Shown here: piece by piece, positions 8,850-17,621 of the stretch
How the letters are laid out: each line of letters starts with the position of its first letter
Position numbering within the stretch: position 1 is the first letter of the stretch
Source: Undibacterium cyanobacteriorum
Lineage (GTDB): Bacteria > Pseudomonadota > Gammaproteobacteria > Burkholderiales > Burkholderiaceae_D
DNA: 64,000 nucleotides
Reading direction: 5' to 3'
Assembly (NCBI RefSeq): GCF_031326225.1
Contig: NZ_CP133720.1
Location: forward strand, 4,216,001-4,280,000
The notes under the pieces: model-generated
Told to the model about the DNA's origin: nothing
The model's database searches: none
What the model saw: only the letters and a program-made list of their open reading frames with translations
Made by a program: the position numbers and the translations under genes

Positions 8850-9632
8850 CTATGCAATCTCTTTTAAATTAATCTTAGACATAGGGATCGCACTCTCCAT
8901 CACAATTTGCAGTGCTAATTGCGGGTCAATTAATCCTTTACTTGCAAACAAAATCTCTTGAACCGCGACTCCAAACAATATCGGCCACTGATCCGGTTTG
9001 TCGCAGTAACGCCGAGCGATTGGAAACAATTGCGGCCACAAATGACGCACATAGTCCTCCGGCAGCTCGCGCGCAACATGGGCTTGCGGCAGACGCGGCA
9101 CACCAAAACTCGTTTGCCCTAAAGTTTCTGTTACGTGACGAAAAATATCGTGCAAATCAATCAAACTCGTCAAACCGAGCTTTTGTGACGCACCTGAACT
9201 GAGTGACCAAATCGAATAGCGACTTTCAGCCAGGGGCTTATTGAGCAAATCTCCAAAAAAATACCGACTTCCGTTCTGGGTACTGTCGACTACAATGAAG
9301 ACCTCTTTCTCAAGACGCCCCTGCTGACGCACAAACTCTTCACGCACACTCACTTGGCAAGCGTAACCAGCGATCGAGCCGAGCGCGCACAGCAAAGATT
9401 CGAGATGAATACCTTTATCGCTCGACATCGCCGCGAATAACTTATTAGCGACGTCTTTCCCACCCTTCTTAATACCAAACAAGGGATCATCGTTTTTTTT
9501 AAGCGCTTCAGGCTCAAGGGGGGCAGAGACAGGAATCTTGATTTGATCAAGTGTCCGCAACGCGACCATCGGCTTGGCTTGTTGTTGGTCACTCGCTAGC
9601 TCAAAAAGACGCTTGATCCAGGTAATCGCCAC
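8850..9632 (-). CDS. Conserved-looking hypothetical protein
   Basis: 260 residues, no recognised family. There is no signal peptide or membrane segment. The N-terminus (1-60) looks flexible; a mixed alpha/beta core follows (KEVFIVVDSTQNGSRYFFGD, about 105-130) and a helical C-terminal half ending in a hydrophobic helix (FGVAVQEILFASKGLIDPQLALQIVMESAI). Codon usage resembles neighbours and no shadow frame competes, so it is likely real. It lies 162 bp upstream of the TPR-GGDEF gene on the same strand, but a functional link is not shown. Confidence 0.75.
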   Translation of the reverse strand: MAITWIKRLFELASDQQQAKPMVALRTLDQIKIPVSAPLEPEALKKNDDPLFGIKKGGKDVANKLFAAMSSDKGIHLESLLCALGSIAGYACQVSVREEFVRQQGRLEKEVFIVVDSTQNGSRYFFGDLLNKPLAESRYSIWSLSSGASQKLGLTSLIDLHDIFRHVTETLGQTSFGVPRLPQAHVARELPEDYVRHLWPQLFPIARRYCDKPDQWPILFGVAVQEILFASKGLIDPQLALQIVMESAIPMSKINLKEIA

Positions 9633-9914
9633 AAATACTTCCTTCTTTGTTTTTTAGTTAGGCTCAGCAGTTCGACAAACGCGTCCATCAGGGAAAGGAG
9701 ATTGGTAAGAGCCTCGCCATAGCTTAGGAGCTTGGCTTAAATCACATCCATTTCACTCACTTCGCGTCTGTGTAAAAAGTCGCCAAAGTTTCGCAAAATC
9801 ACGCTTCGATTGTACCCGAAACTTTCAGCTCAACATCTGAGGAGCGACAAGCGGCAGCTTTGGAGAGGCACTTAAGCAACAGCCAGCATTCGAACTATGT
9901 TTTACTCACACGCA

Positions 9915-10313
9915 TCACTCGCGAAATGCCCACAGTTTGCTACCACCAAAATTCCAACACAGCCCGATCGCCGTCGTCAGCAATTGAGCATACCAATGCC
10001 ACCATAGCAAATGTTCTACAAACAAAGTCATCAATCCAAGATTGAGGCACCAGCCAATTGCCAAAACAGTAAAGTATTTACTTGCGGCTTCGAGATGAGA
10101 CTTACCGCTTGAAAAGGTGAGGAAATAATTCAGGATATAGTTGACGATTGAGCCTAACACATAGCCCACAGCGGAACCGACCACTGACGGCGCGCGATCG
10201 AACCAACTCCATGTGAAATACACAGCCATTTGCACTGTGAGATATTGAACCGCCGTCCCCGAAAGACCAACTGCGGCGAAACGCAAAAATTGCTGAAAGT
10301 GAGGATTGAACAT
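9915..10313 (-). CDS. GtrA family membrane protein
   Basis: 132 residues from the ATG at 10313 (MFNPHFQQFLRF; an upstream in-frame start at 10367 adds 18 unlikely residues). It has four predicted membrane helices, the GtrA pattern FxRFxxVGxxGTxxQ near the start, and YxLNYxxTF plus GLxWNFxxxKLW blocks. GtrA proteins are proposed to flip lipid-linked sugars (for example undecaprenyl-phosphate-glucose) or help cell-surface glycosylation. No glycosyltransferase partner is adjacent. Divergent from slyX. Confidence 0.9.
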   Translation of the reverse strand: MFNPHFQQFLRFAAVGLSGTAVQYLTVQMAVYFTWSWFDRAPSVVGSAVGYVLGSIVNYILNYFLTFSSGKSHLEAASKYFTVLAIGWCLNLGLMTLFVEHLLWWHWYAQLLTTAIGLCWNFGGSKLWAFRE

Positions 10314-10452
10314 GAGTGGCCACTTAAACAGTAAACCCCAATTATACGCGCACGTCGATGCCGTCATCGGATCGAGTAGAATACGCGCTCATCTCATTCA
10401 CTGCAAAGTGCAGCAGTCGAGACCCGCACTCCATAGCACAAAGGAAAGCAAC

Positions 10453-10665
10453 ATGTCACAAGAAGAACGACTGATCGACTTAGAAATTCGTCTGGCGCGC
10501 CAAGACGATTTACTCGACACTTTGAATACTCAGATGTATCAGCAGCAGAAAAAGATCGATGAGCTCGAAAAACTCTGCAGTGCTTTAGCGGGTCGCCTCA
10601 AAGAAGTCGCTCTGGCCGCGACACAAAGGCAAATGCCGATCGATGAACGACCACCGCATTATTGA
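10453..10665 (+). CDS. slyX: SlyX family protein
   Basis: 70 residues from the ATG at 10453, preceded by AAGGAAAG. Begins MSQEERLIDLEIRLARQDDL and is almost entirely a coiled coil with heptads (IDxLNxxMxxQQxxIDxLE), ending in a proline-rich PPHY tail (ERPPHY). Length and the terminal PPHY are family features. Function is unknown in the family. Single gene between divergent gtrA and convergent M29-like gene. Confidence 0.9.
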   Translation: MSQEERLIDLEIRLARQDDLLDTLNTQMYQQQKKIDELEKLCSALAGRLKEVALAATQRQMPIDERPPHY

Positions 10666-10707
10666 ACGTGCGTCTCCGACATCAAGAATACAAAAGCTGG
10701 TTCGAAC

Positions 10708-11763
10708 TTACACGATCCAAGCACCATCGCGGAACACGCAATGCTCACCAAGCAGCACCGACTCCGTAATCGCAAAAACGTCGACATGGTATTTGCCTTC
10801 GCCACGCTTGATGTGAGGTTTGCCATAGCTACCGTGCTTGGCGCCGAGAGACAAATGGATACCACACATCCGTTCATAAGTGCCGATATCACGCACCACG
10901 CGCTCATGATCAAAAGCGCGATTCAAGCCGAATCCGAGTTCACGAACCCAAACCACTCCTTCATCTTCTCGAATTTTTCGAATCACTTCATCAAACTCAG
11001 GATTGGAATCCAAGACTTGTACAACTTGACCTTGCTCGACCACCAAAGTAATTGGATGCTCTGGGCGATTCACTGAGAATTGTGTATCACCAAACACAAA
11101 AATACGCACCTTACCGCTCACACTGGCTAAGTCCTTCGCTTCGGTAAAGACTTCGCCGATAGGAAATTGGCCGCCCCAATTTTTCATGTCACTGTAGTCG
11201 CCGATATTGAGCTTTGCATCTTCCAAGGGACCTTCAAAGACCAATTGCGCGCCACCACTATCAACGACTGCGCGATTTGCTGCATCGATATAGCGTTTCA
11301 ATCCTCGACCAACAGTGCGATAGTAAGTTGGATCATAGGCCAGTGAATCGAGATACAAGAGCGCTTGCTGACCAGACATGCGGCCGAGGTGGGGATGCTC
11401 AATGACCTTAAGCCCTTGCTTAAATAATTCGACGCGGATTCGATACGCATCCATACGGAAGTTAGTCGATTGCACCAAAACAGCCAGGTCCCCTGCTTGC
11501 AACGACTCTAATTGCTGACGCACTTCGGCTGGTGTGTGCGAGTCAAAATCGACAAATCTGGCATGAGGTAAGGCGATTTGATAAGCCGCTGTCAAAGCAC
11601 AAGCTAACTCGCTATTACGGTCAAACACCACCACGGCACGCGCTGGCTCATGGTGCTGAAAACAAATTTGAACAACCTTACTCAAGTGTTGCGCAGCCGT
11701 TTCGATGGCTACCGGTGGCAAGGTAGAGCTGTCTGATATAGCAGATTGAAGTTGGCTGAACAT
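10708..11763 (-). CDS. M29-like (aminopeptidase T/NicX-like) metal-dependent protein
   Basis: 351 residues from ATG 11763; an in-frame GTG at 11787 adds eight. The C-terminal part has the pattern RELGFGLN, GIHLSLGAKHGSYG and KYHVDVF, resembling the metal-binding part of M29 aminopeptidases and the related NicX dioxygenase-type fold (Glu/His/Asp ligands). The N-terminal lobe (about 40-150) resembles the family's Rossmann-like domain. A peptidase role is inferred only. The start is ambiguous: upstream lies a perfect terminator hairpin. The GTG is in its loop with GGAGG in the stem, while the ATG has no ribosome binding site. Confidence 0.7.
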   Translation of the reverse strand: MFSQLQSAISDSSTLPPVAIETAAQHLSKVVQICFQHHEPARAVVVFDRNSELACALTAAYQIALPHARFVDFDSHTPAEVRQQLESLQAGDLAVLVQSTNFRMDAYRIRVELFKQGLKVIEHPHLGRMSGQQALLYLDSLAYDPTYYRTVGRGLKRYIDAANRAVVDSGGAQLVFEGPLEDAKLNIGDYSDMKNWGGQFPIGEVFTEAKDLASVSGKVRIFVFGDTQFSVNRPEHPITLVVEQGQVVQVLDSNPEFDEVIRKIREDEGVVWVRELGFGLNRAFDHERVVRDIGTYERMCGIHLSLGAKHGSYGKPHIKRGEGKYHVDVFAITESVLLGEHCVFRDGAWIV

Positions 11764-11768
11764 AAAAC

Positions 11769-11800
11769 AAAAATGGAGGTTTTTCACAAACCTCCATTTT
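11769..11800 (-). terminator. Perfect 13-bp terminator hairpin between the Spy-like gene and the M29-like gene
   Basis: Arms 11770-11782 and 11788-11800 are exact complements (AAAATGGAGGTTT / AAACCTCCATTTT) with a five-base loop, followed on the minus strand by TTTTTGTTTT. It lies 23 bp after the Spy-like stop and directly abuts ATG 11763 of the next gene; the alternative GTG 11787 starts in the loop. Confidence 0.85.
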
Positions 11801-11823
11801 AGCGAAACTCGACAACTTCGCTG

Positions 11824-12354
11824 TTACTTCTTCGGCATCGCATGATCCATATCATGACCACCGCCCATACCGCCGCGATGTTTCATTCGCATCATTTGTG
11901 CACGATGATGCATACGTTTATGTACCTGATCAAATGTCTTTTGTTGCTCAGGGGTTAAGGCCGCATAGAAAGTTCTTACGGCTTCCACGTGTTTTTGCAT
12001 CATAGCCAAATGTTCTTTGGCGCGTTCTAGACGATGCTCCATCATGGCAGGTGCTGACATCGCCTCCATCTGTTTGCGATCAGGACGTGCTTGCTTGCGA
12101 TCCTCCATATTGTGCTTGGTCGCCTCGACAAAGGTTTTCCAAGCGCCCTCTTGTTCCGCTGTAATTTTCAATTGATCATGCATCATGGCTTGGTGTTTTT
12201 CCATCCGGTCGTGCATACGTTTCTGCATTTTTTCTGACATTTGAGCTTGCTCTGTCTCAGGCATTGCTGGTCCTTGTGCAAAAATTGGGGCTGATATCAC
12301 GATCGAACTTGCTGCAGCCAACGCTAATATCAATGATTTTTGATTAAATTTCAT
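11824..12354 (-). CDS. Spy/CpxP-like periplasmic LTXXQ-motif protein
   Basis: 176 residues. Signal peptide with cleavage near FAQ27; mature protein is helical and rich in Met, His, Lys and Gln. The LTPEQ motif at 133-137 is the LTXXQ signature of Spy/CpxP chaperones. The C-terminal tail (about 145-176) is His/Met/Gly-rich (HHRAQMMRMKHRGG, HDMDHAM), which could bind metal. It is divergent from an OmpR/EnvZ-type pair 268 bp away. By analogy with CpxP beside CpxRA it may be that system's target or inhibitor; this is inference. Confidence 0.85.
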   Translation of the reverse strand: MKFNQKSLILALAAASSIVISAPIFAQGPAMPETEQAQMSEKMQKRMHDRMEKHQAMMHDQLKITAEQEGAWKTFVEATKHNMEDRKQARPDRKQMEAMSAPAMMEHRLERAKEHLAMMQKHVEAVRTFYAALTPEQQKTFDQVHKRMHHRAQMMRMKHRGGMGGGHDMDHAMPKK

Positions 12355-12622
12355 GATCTTTTCCTTTTCAGATGATGGGTCAATGATGTTTCATTTGCAA
12401 GGCACTCGTCTATATCTTCAACTCTGCTCGCCTCACATGAAGCGCATCATGCTCTTATTCTTGTTTCGGCGAGTGACAATTGGTAATCGCAGTGTATCGA
12501 GGTGTAACTCTATGAGCTTTCTTCTGATGCCATGTTTCGTAATGTTTCAAACCCCGTTTATGATAACAAGTCGATACAAACTCACTGCACCCTAGACGAG
12601 AAAGTTGATCGATAATCACACC

Positions 12623-13345
12623 ATGGACCAACAAGCTACCATCTTAATCGTCGATGACGACCGCGAAATACGCACTCTCCTAGCCGACTACTTGGAGTCA
12701 CACGGCTATGCCAGCGAAATCGCGGCCGACGGCAACGCCATGTGGGCTGTACTCGATAAAAGCAAAATCGACTTACTGGTGCTCGACTTAAACCTGCCTG
12801 GCGATGATGGGCTCACTTTGTGTCGCAGCTTACGCGCGAAGTCGAATCTACCCGTAATTATGCTAACCGCTCGCGGAGAACCACTGGATCGCATCTTGGG
12901 TCTTGAAATGGGGGCCGACGACTATTTACCCAAACCCTTCGAACCTCGTGAACTTTTAGCGCGGATCCGGAGTGTTCTACGTCGCACCCATGCGAACCCG
13001 AACCAACATGGCGATAACGCACCACAAAAACTGCGCTTTGGTGAATGGATGGTCGATTTGGTCGCGCGCCATTTGGTCAGCCCTGACAATATGGTGATCG
13101 CACTATCCGGTTCAGAATACCGCTTACTCAATATTTTCCTTGAACGTCCAAACGAGGTCCTCAATCGGGACCAATTACTCAACATGACGCAGGGACGTGA
13201 TGCTGATCCTTTTGATCGTTCGATCGATATCCAAATTAGTCGACTCAGACAGAAATTGCGCGAAGATGCACGGTCACCGCAAATCATCAAGACCGTTCGT
13301 AACGGTGGTTACGTGCTCGCGGTCAACGTGCATCCAGAGAATTAA
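12623..13345 (+). CDS. OmpR-family response regulator
   Basis: 240 residues from ATG 12623 (a TTG at 12605 is an alternative). Receiver domain about 6-120 with acidic pocket D11/D12, phosphoacceptor D55 (VLDLNLPGDDG), T82 and K104 (LPKPF); winged-helix DNA-binding domain about 140-232 (LSGSEYRLLNIFL, QISRLRQKL, GGYVLAV). Two bases separate it from the histidine kinase gene. Likely controls the divergent Spy-like gene, by position. Confidence 0.94.
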   Translation: MDQQATILIVDDDREIRTLLADYLESHGYASEIAADGNAMWAVLDKSKIDLLVLDLNLPGDDGLTLCRSLRAKSNLPVIMLTARGEPLDRILGLEMGADDYLPKPFEPRELLARIRSVLRRTHANPNQHGDNAPQKLRFGEWMVDLVARHLVSPDNMVIALSGSEYRLLNIFLERPNEVLNRDQLLNMTQGRDADPFDRSIDIQISRLRQKLREDARSPQIIKTVRNGGYVLAVNVHPEN

Positions 13346-13347
13346 CC

Positions 13348-14724
13348 ATGAGCACCAAGTTACGCCCCATCAATTCCATTAGCACGCGAATTTTTGCGAT
13401 TCTCATTCTGGGCGTGCTCGCAGCGGCGGCCTTGACTTGGTGGCTGGCTTTTGGCGAGCGTCAATCAACGATTAGTCATGAGCGCAATAATTTCCGCAAT
13501 GAGCGCAGCAAACACACCGAACAGTTAATTCGTGCGATTGATGAACTACCGGCCGCTAACCGCGATGGGCTGTTGCGTAGCATGCCACGTCTTGGACTAC
13601 AGATTTACAAAGAAGCCGCACCGCAAAGTCAGTATCAGCCAAGCTCTAGCTTCGCCCTTGCCTTAGTCGAACGCTTAGACGAAAGCTTCCCCATCATCGC
13701 CTTGGCGCCAAGCCCAGCAAACTGCCTCTACCGCCCCGATGCAGACAAGAATAGTAATGAAGGCTGTGAGGCGCTCTTGATACAGCTGCGAGACGGCATG
13801 CTACTCAAGTTAAGTCTAACGCCACCGCGCGCACCCACGCCGCCTATTCAAACGGAGACCTTGTATTACCTTGGACTCTTCCTGACGTGTGTCGCGGGTT
13901 TGGCCTTCTTCGTCTCGCGCATGACGATTAAACCCTTGTTGAGTTTGGCGCAAGCCGCCACCGAACTAGGACAAGATATCAATCGTCCACCACTGCCCGA
14001 ACGTGGTGCAAACGAGATCCTGCTCGCGAGTCGCGCCTTCAATGCCATGCAAAATCGCATTCGCAGTCATATCCAACAACGCACGCAGATGTTGGCGGCC
14101 ATTACCCACGACTTACAAACACCATTAACCAGACTTCGTTTGCGCTTAGAAAAAGTCAATGATCAAGATTTACGTGACAAGCTAATTCTCGACCTATCGA
14201 ATATGCAAATGATGGTAAAAGAAGGTCTTGATTTGGCGCGTAGTATGGATAGTGCGGAAGAGCTTCGCCCACTCGATATCGACTCTATGCTCGATAGCAT
14301 TTGCAGTGACGCTAGCGACGCTGGTCACAAAGTCAGTTTCAGCGGCGAATCAAAAGCCACAATTATGGCGCGCCCACAAGCACTGCGTCGTTGCCTAGAC
14401 AATCTGATCGACAATGGCATTAAGTACGGGCAATCGGTTGAAGTGACGGTACGGCGAGAGGAAACACGTTTGGCTAGAAGTGAAGCAAAAAATCTTTGTA
14501 TCGTGGTACGAGATCACGGCCCTGGTATCCCCGAAGATCAACAAGCACGGGTGTTTGAGCCATTTTATCGGATAGAAACTTCGCGTTCGCGCGAAACCGG
14601 CGGCACCGGTTTGGGACTCACCATCGCCTTGAACATTGTGCGCCAACACAATGGTGACCTTCAATTAAGTAACCACGCTGAGGGAGGCTTAGAGGTGCGT
14701 CTACTTCTACCAATTAAATCCTAG
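13348..14724 (+). CDS. EnvZ-type sensor histidine kinase
   Basis: 458 residues: membrane segment about 14-34, periplasmic sensor loop about 35-168, second membrane segment about 171-190, HAMP (about 191-243), HisKA with phosphoacceptor H254 (ITHDLQTPLTRLRLRLE) and HATPase with the N box NLIDNGIKYG, G1 DHGPGIP and G2 TGLGLTIAL. The periplasmic loop has two cysteines (C126, C140) that could form a disulfide. Paired with the upstream regulator; signal unknown. Confidence 0.93.
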   Translation: MSTKLRPINSISTRIFAILILGVLAAAALTWWLAFGERQSTISHERNNFRNERSKHTEQLIRAIDELPAANRDGLLRSMPRLGLQIYKEAAPQSQYQPSSSFALALVERLDESFPIIALAPSPANCLYRPDADKNSNEGCEALLIQLRDGMLLKLSLTPPRAPTPPIQTETLYYLGLFLTCVAGLAFFVSRMTIKPLLSLAQAATELGQDINRPPLPERGANEILLASRAFNAMQNRIRSHIQQRTQMLAAITHDLQTPLTRLRLRLEKVNDQDLRDKLILDLSNMQMMVKEGLDLARSMDSAEELRPLDIDSMLDSICSDASDAGHKVSFSGESKATIMARPQALRRCLDNLIDNGIKYGQSVEVTVRREETRLARSEAKNLCIVVRDHGPGIPEDQQARVFEPFYRIETSRSRETGGTGLGLTIALNIVRQHNGDLQLSNHAEGGLEVRLLLPIKS

Positions 14725-14747
14725 CGTAAGTTCTCGAAATTGCCCGC

Positions 14748-15233
14748 TTAAGGACCACGATGATGTTGGCGAATACGTTCACGCCATTCACCAATAGCAG
14801 CGAGCGCCGCCTGAAATTCTCGCTCAATCAAATCAGCCTCATGCGTGGTAATCACGCGATCCAGCATCGCCTCGGACACTGCTTCAGCGGCGTTACCAAC
14901 TTGGCTCATCACGCGACACACGGTTTGCGACAAATCATCGTCGGTAAATTCTTTGGGCTCTGGAACCAAAAAGCCAGCCATGCCATGGCGCGCCAACATC
15001 GCGTGCAGGGGCAAGAGCGCATCCTTTACGCCTGCTGCTTGGCACAAACTGACGATCTCAGAGACTTCTTCGAATGAGGGATAGTGCGTTTCAATGCCTG
15101 GCGCCAGCTTGTTGCGCAAGACATTGACCGACATCTTCATAGCAGCGGCCAAGGCTTCCAAGCCACCGGGATAAGCACGCGCCACTTTGTACAAAGCATC
15201 ATGCTGGTTCATATCAGAATATCGGCGTGTCAT
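14748..15233 (-). CDS. Phage CII/CP76-like regulatory protein
   Basis: 161 residues from the ATG at 15233, which has TGGGGA seven bases upstream; an internal ATG at 15212 (MNQHDALYKVARAYPGG) is a possible alternative. The N-terminal part (GGLEALAAAMKMSVNVLRNKLAPG) is a helix-turn-helix, and the whole matches my recollection of the CP76/CII phage-regulator family, which is common as a stand-alone chromosomal gene in Burkholderiales. The C-terminal half is helical. No other phage genes are near. It is last in the leftward c-di-GMP cluster, 113 bp after the methylglyoxal synthase gene, and converges on the kinase gene. Confidence 0.72.
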   Translation of the reverse strand: MTRRYSDMNQHDALYKVARAYPGGLEALAAAMKMSVNVLRNKLAPGIETHYPSFEEVSEIVSLCQAAGVKDALLPLHAMLARHGMAGFLVPEPKEFTDDDLSQTVCRVMSQVGNAAEAVSEAMLDRVITTHEADLIEREFQAALAAIGEWRERIRQHHRGP

Positions 15234-15346
15234 GCAAAATCCCCACAAATCAGAAAGCTCAAAACCTCAATTTAAGGCAGCGTCGCAAATTGTACCGAAT
15301 TGTTATGCGATTAACCATCAAATTAAGTAGCAAAATAAATATCAAG

Positions 15347-16306
15347 CTAACTTGTACTCAATGCCAATCGTTGCGACATCAATTGCAACCAGCGATCACT
15401 CCCATCCACATCACTGACCACCAAGGCGAAATCAGTGACCGTACGCGCCGCCCGTTCCAAAAGTTGAATGTCCGCTTCATGTTGCCGTGCGACATGAGGA
15501 TCTTCCAAGAACAAGATACGACGTATCTTTTGCTCCAAAACCAACTCGGCGATTTGCGCATCACCTCCCATTGGTCCCGACAAAAAAGGCTGCACCCAAT
15601 TTCGACCAGCCTCCTCGCCCTTCATCCGCTGTGCTAACTGGTTCAATAAGGACCCCGTAGTGCCCGTCGCATAACGATGCTCGAATTGATCCAACAGAGC
15701 AAAATGTTTTTCCGCAAGCTTGAGCATTTTTTGTTTCATCGCGTCATGCGCAATCAAAGCGATCGACTCTTGCGGCAAAGCGAAGCCGCGCCCTGAACTC
15801 AAATGTGTAGTAGAGCCCATCGTCAAGGCTTCTAATTCTAGCCATTCGCAGACACTGGCCAAGGTCGACAAAAATGGTTTGCCGTGAATCACACACTGGC
15901 GTTTCAAAGCGAGCGCCTCTGGAAATACCGAGGAGGGATCTACCGGATCAATCAGATATACCACTGCATCAACCGAATTTTGCGGAGCGCTATTCACCAC
16001 ATGCGCGACCAACTTCATCAACCCGCCTTCGCGCCCATAGGGGAAGCGAATGTGCGGCTCACACAAATGACCTAGTCCATGTGAATGAATCGCATCGAGT
16101 GTACGCCCGACCACGACCCATTCTGGTTGTAATGCACGTAACGATGCTTCAGCGCGCCGAAACAATTGAACTAATGCGGAACCAGCGGCATCTTGATGGG
16201 AGCGATTGGCGATCAAGCCGATACGCAGGCGAGGCTTAAGTGGTGTGAGCGGTGTGAGGGGTGCAGGGGACGTAAGCGTGCCTGCAGTAACAGAAGATAA
16301 TGTCAT
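15347..16306 (-). CDS. mgsA: Two-domain methylglyoxal synthase
   Basis: 319 residues, about twice the usual 130-155. The C-terminal domain (about 180-310) carries the full MgsA signature: H187 and K191 (IALIAHDAMK), phosphate loop TGTTG 214-218, SGPMGGD 243-249 with catalytic-type D249, D269-P270, H276 and D279. The enzyme converts dihydroxyacetone phosphate to methylglyoxal. The N-terminal part (about 27-157) aligns by eye to the same fold (IGLIANRS, VVVGRTLDAI, FPYGREGG, LIDPVD) but lacks the His, TGTTG and GGD residues, so it looks like a non-catalytic copy. A Leu/Thr/Pro-rich leader is at 1-25. 14 bp downstream of the EAL gene. Confidence 0.88.
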   Translation of the reverse strand: MTLSSVTAGTLTSPAPLTPLTPLKPRLRIGLIANRSHQDAAGSALVQLFRRAEASLRALQPEWVVVGRTLDAIHSHGLGHLCEPHIRFPYGREGGLMKLVAHVVNSAPQNSVDAVVYLIDPVDPSSVFPEALALKRQCVIHGKPFLSTLASVCEWLELEALTMGSTTHLSSGRGFALPQESIALIAHDAMKQKMLKLAEKHFALLDQFEHRYATGTTGSLLNQLAQRMKGEEAGRNWVQPFLSGPMGGDAQIAELVLEQKIRRILFLEDPHVARQHEADIQLLERAARTVTDFALVVSDVDGSDRWLQLMSQRLALSTS

Positions 16307-16320
16307 GTCCGTCAGAAATG

Positions 16321-17619
16321 TTAAAGCTTGTCGTGGAAGTCGCGGTGGAACTGTTCACACCACGAGAATAGCTGTGTCGATGGCATGGGATGAGCGAAAT
16401 AGAAACCTTGAATTTCATCGCAACCCATCATCCGTAACACATTCAGATTTGCTTCGTGTTCGACCCCTTCGGCCACCACGGACAGCCCAAAGTTGTGCGC
16501 TAGGCTGATAATGCTCTGCACGATCTGTTTATCTTGCATAGAGTCCATCATACCTTGAACAAAGACTTTATCAACCTTTAATTCATCAATTGGGAATCGA
16601 CGCAAATAAGCCAAAGACGAATAGCCCGTACCAAAATCGTCAATCGACAACTTAAAGCCCAGTCGTTTCAATTCGAATAGTAATGCGGTCGTGTGATCGA
16701 TATCATGAATAAAGGCACTCTCAGTGACTTCCAGTCCGACCGCTGATGCTGGTAGATTCCATACTTCCAAAGCACGGGCGAGCAATTTTGGCAATTGTTC
16801 CAAACTGAGCAAGCGCGCTGACAAGTTGACCCACACAATCAATTGCAAACCCCGCGCTTGCCACTGTGCCGCCTCTTGAAATACCTTATTGACGACCTGC
16901 AAAGTCAATTGCTCAATCAGACCATATTGCTCAGCGGTGTCGATCAATACATTGGTCGGTACTGACTGATGATGATCACTCGGCCATCGCACCAGGGCTT
17001 CCACCGACTTAATACTTTTAGAACGCAAATCAACCTTTGGTTGATATCGCATTTCCAAAGCATTACTGTCCAAAACTTCTTTCAAAGCTTGCGGTAAATC
17101 TTCTGGACTGGAACGTCGTTGTTGCTCCACTCGCGCCAACTCAAAACGAACATTATTGGATTGCGCATTGCGTTGCGCGAGATCGGCGATACGTAACAAC
17201 TCGACCGCCGTCTTCGCATGTAAAGGCGCACAAGCAATTCCAATGCTAGGCTGGAAAAATACCGTTTGTGTTTCGATTCTGAGTGGCGTCCCCAAAGCAT
17301 TTAGGATTCTATGGCAGGCCAAGACCGCTAATGCTTCGGAAGACAAATGAGGCAGCACAAACCAACATTCATTTTCTGTGGCAAAAACAAAGCGATCCTT
17401 GTCACGCAAACTGGGGCGCAAACGTTCGGTGACATGCTGCTCCACAATGCTATCGTAATGCGGGCTGAGTAATCCTTGAATACGGTCAGAGCGCTGTAAA
17501 TTCACAACCAGTAAAGCGAGTATTTGAGCATCCGAACTCACCTGCAATTCCGTCTCTACCAACTGCATTAACTCATGAATAGACGAAAGCTTGGATTGAT
17601 TTGTATTGAGAGGAATCAT
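16321..17619 (-). CDS. c-di-GMP phosphodiesterase (EAL) with degenerate GGDEF
   Basis: 432 residues, no membrane segment. Residues about 30-165 are a degenerate GGDEF domain: the expected motif position reads ENECWF (82-87). Residues about 175-425 form an EAL domain with its apparent catalytic set: E207 (EAL 207-209), N265, E297, D327-D328 (DDFGTGYSSL), K348 and E384-GVE. Active hydrolysis of c-di-GMP to pGpG is therefore likely. Its ATG lies two bases after the stop of the HD-GYP gene, so the two are translationally close and probably co-transcribed, and the methylglyoxal synthase follows 14 bp later. Confidence 0.93.
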   Translation of the reverse strand: MIPLNTNQSKLSSIHELMQLVETELQVSSDAQILALLVVNLQRSDRIQGLLSPHYDSIVEQHVTERLRPSLRDKDRFVFATENECWFVLPHLSSEALAVLACHRILNALGTPLRIETQTVFFQPSIGIACAPLHAKTAVELLRIADLAQRNAQSNNVRFELARVEQQRRSSPEDLPQALKEVLDSNALEMRYQPKVDLRSKSIKSVEALVRWPSDHHQSVPTNVLIDTAEQYGLIEQLTLQVVNKVFQEAAQWQARGLQLIVWVNLSARLLSLEQLPKLLARALEVWNLPASAVGLEVTESAFIHDIDHTTALLFELKRLGFKLSIDDFGTGYSSLAYLRRFPIDELKVDKVFVQGMMDSMQDKQIVQSIISLAHNFGLSVVAEGVEHEANLNVLRMMGCDEIQGFYFAHPMPSTQLFSWCEQFHRDFHDKL

Positions 17620-17621
17620 GC

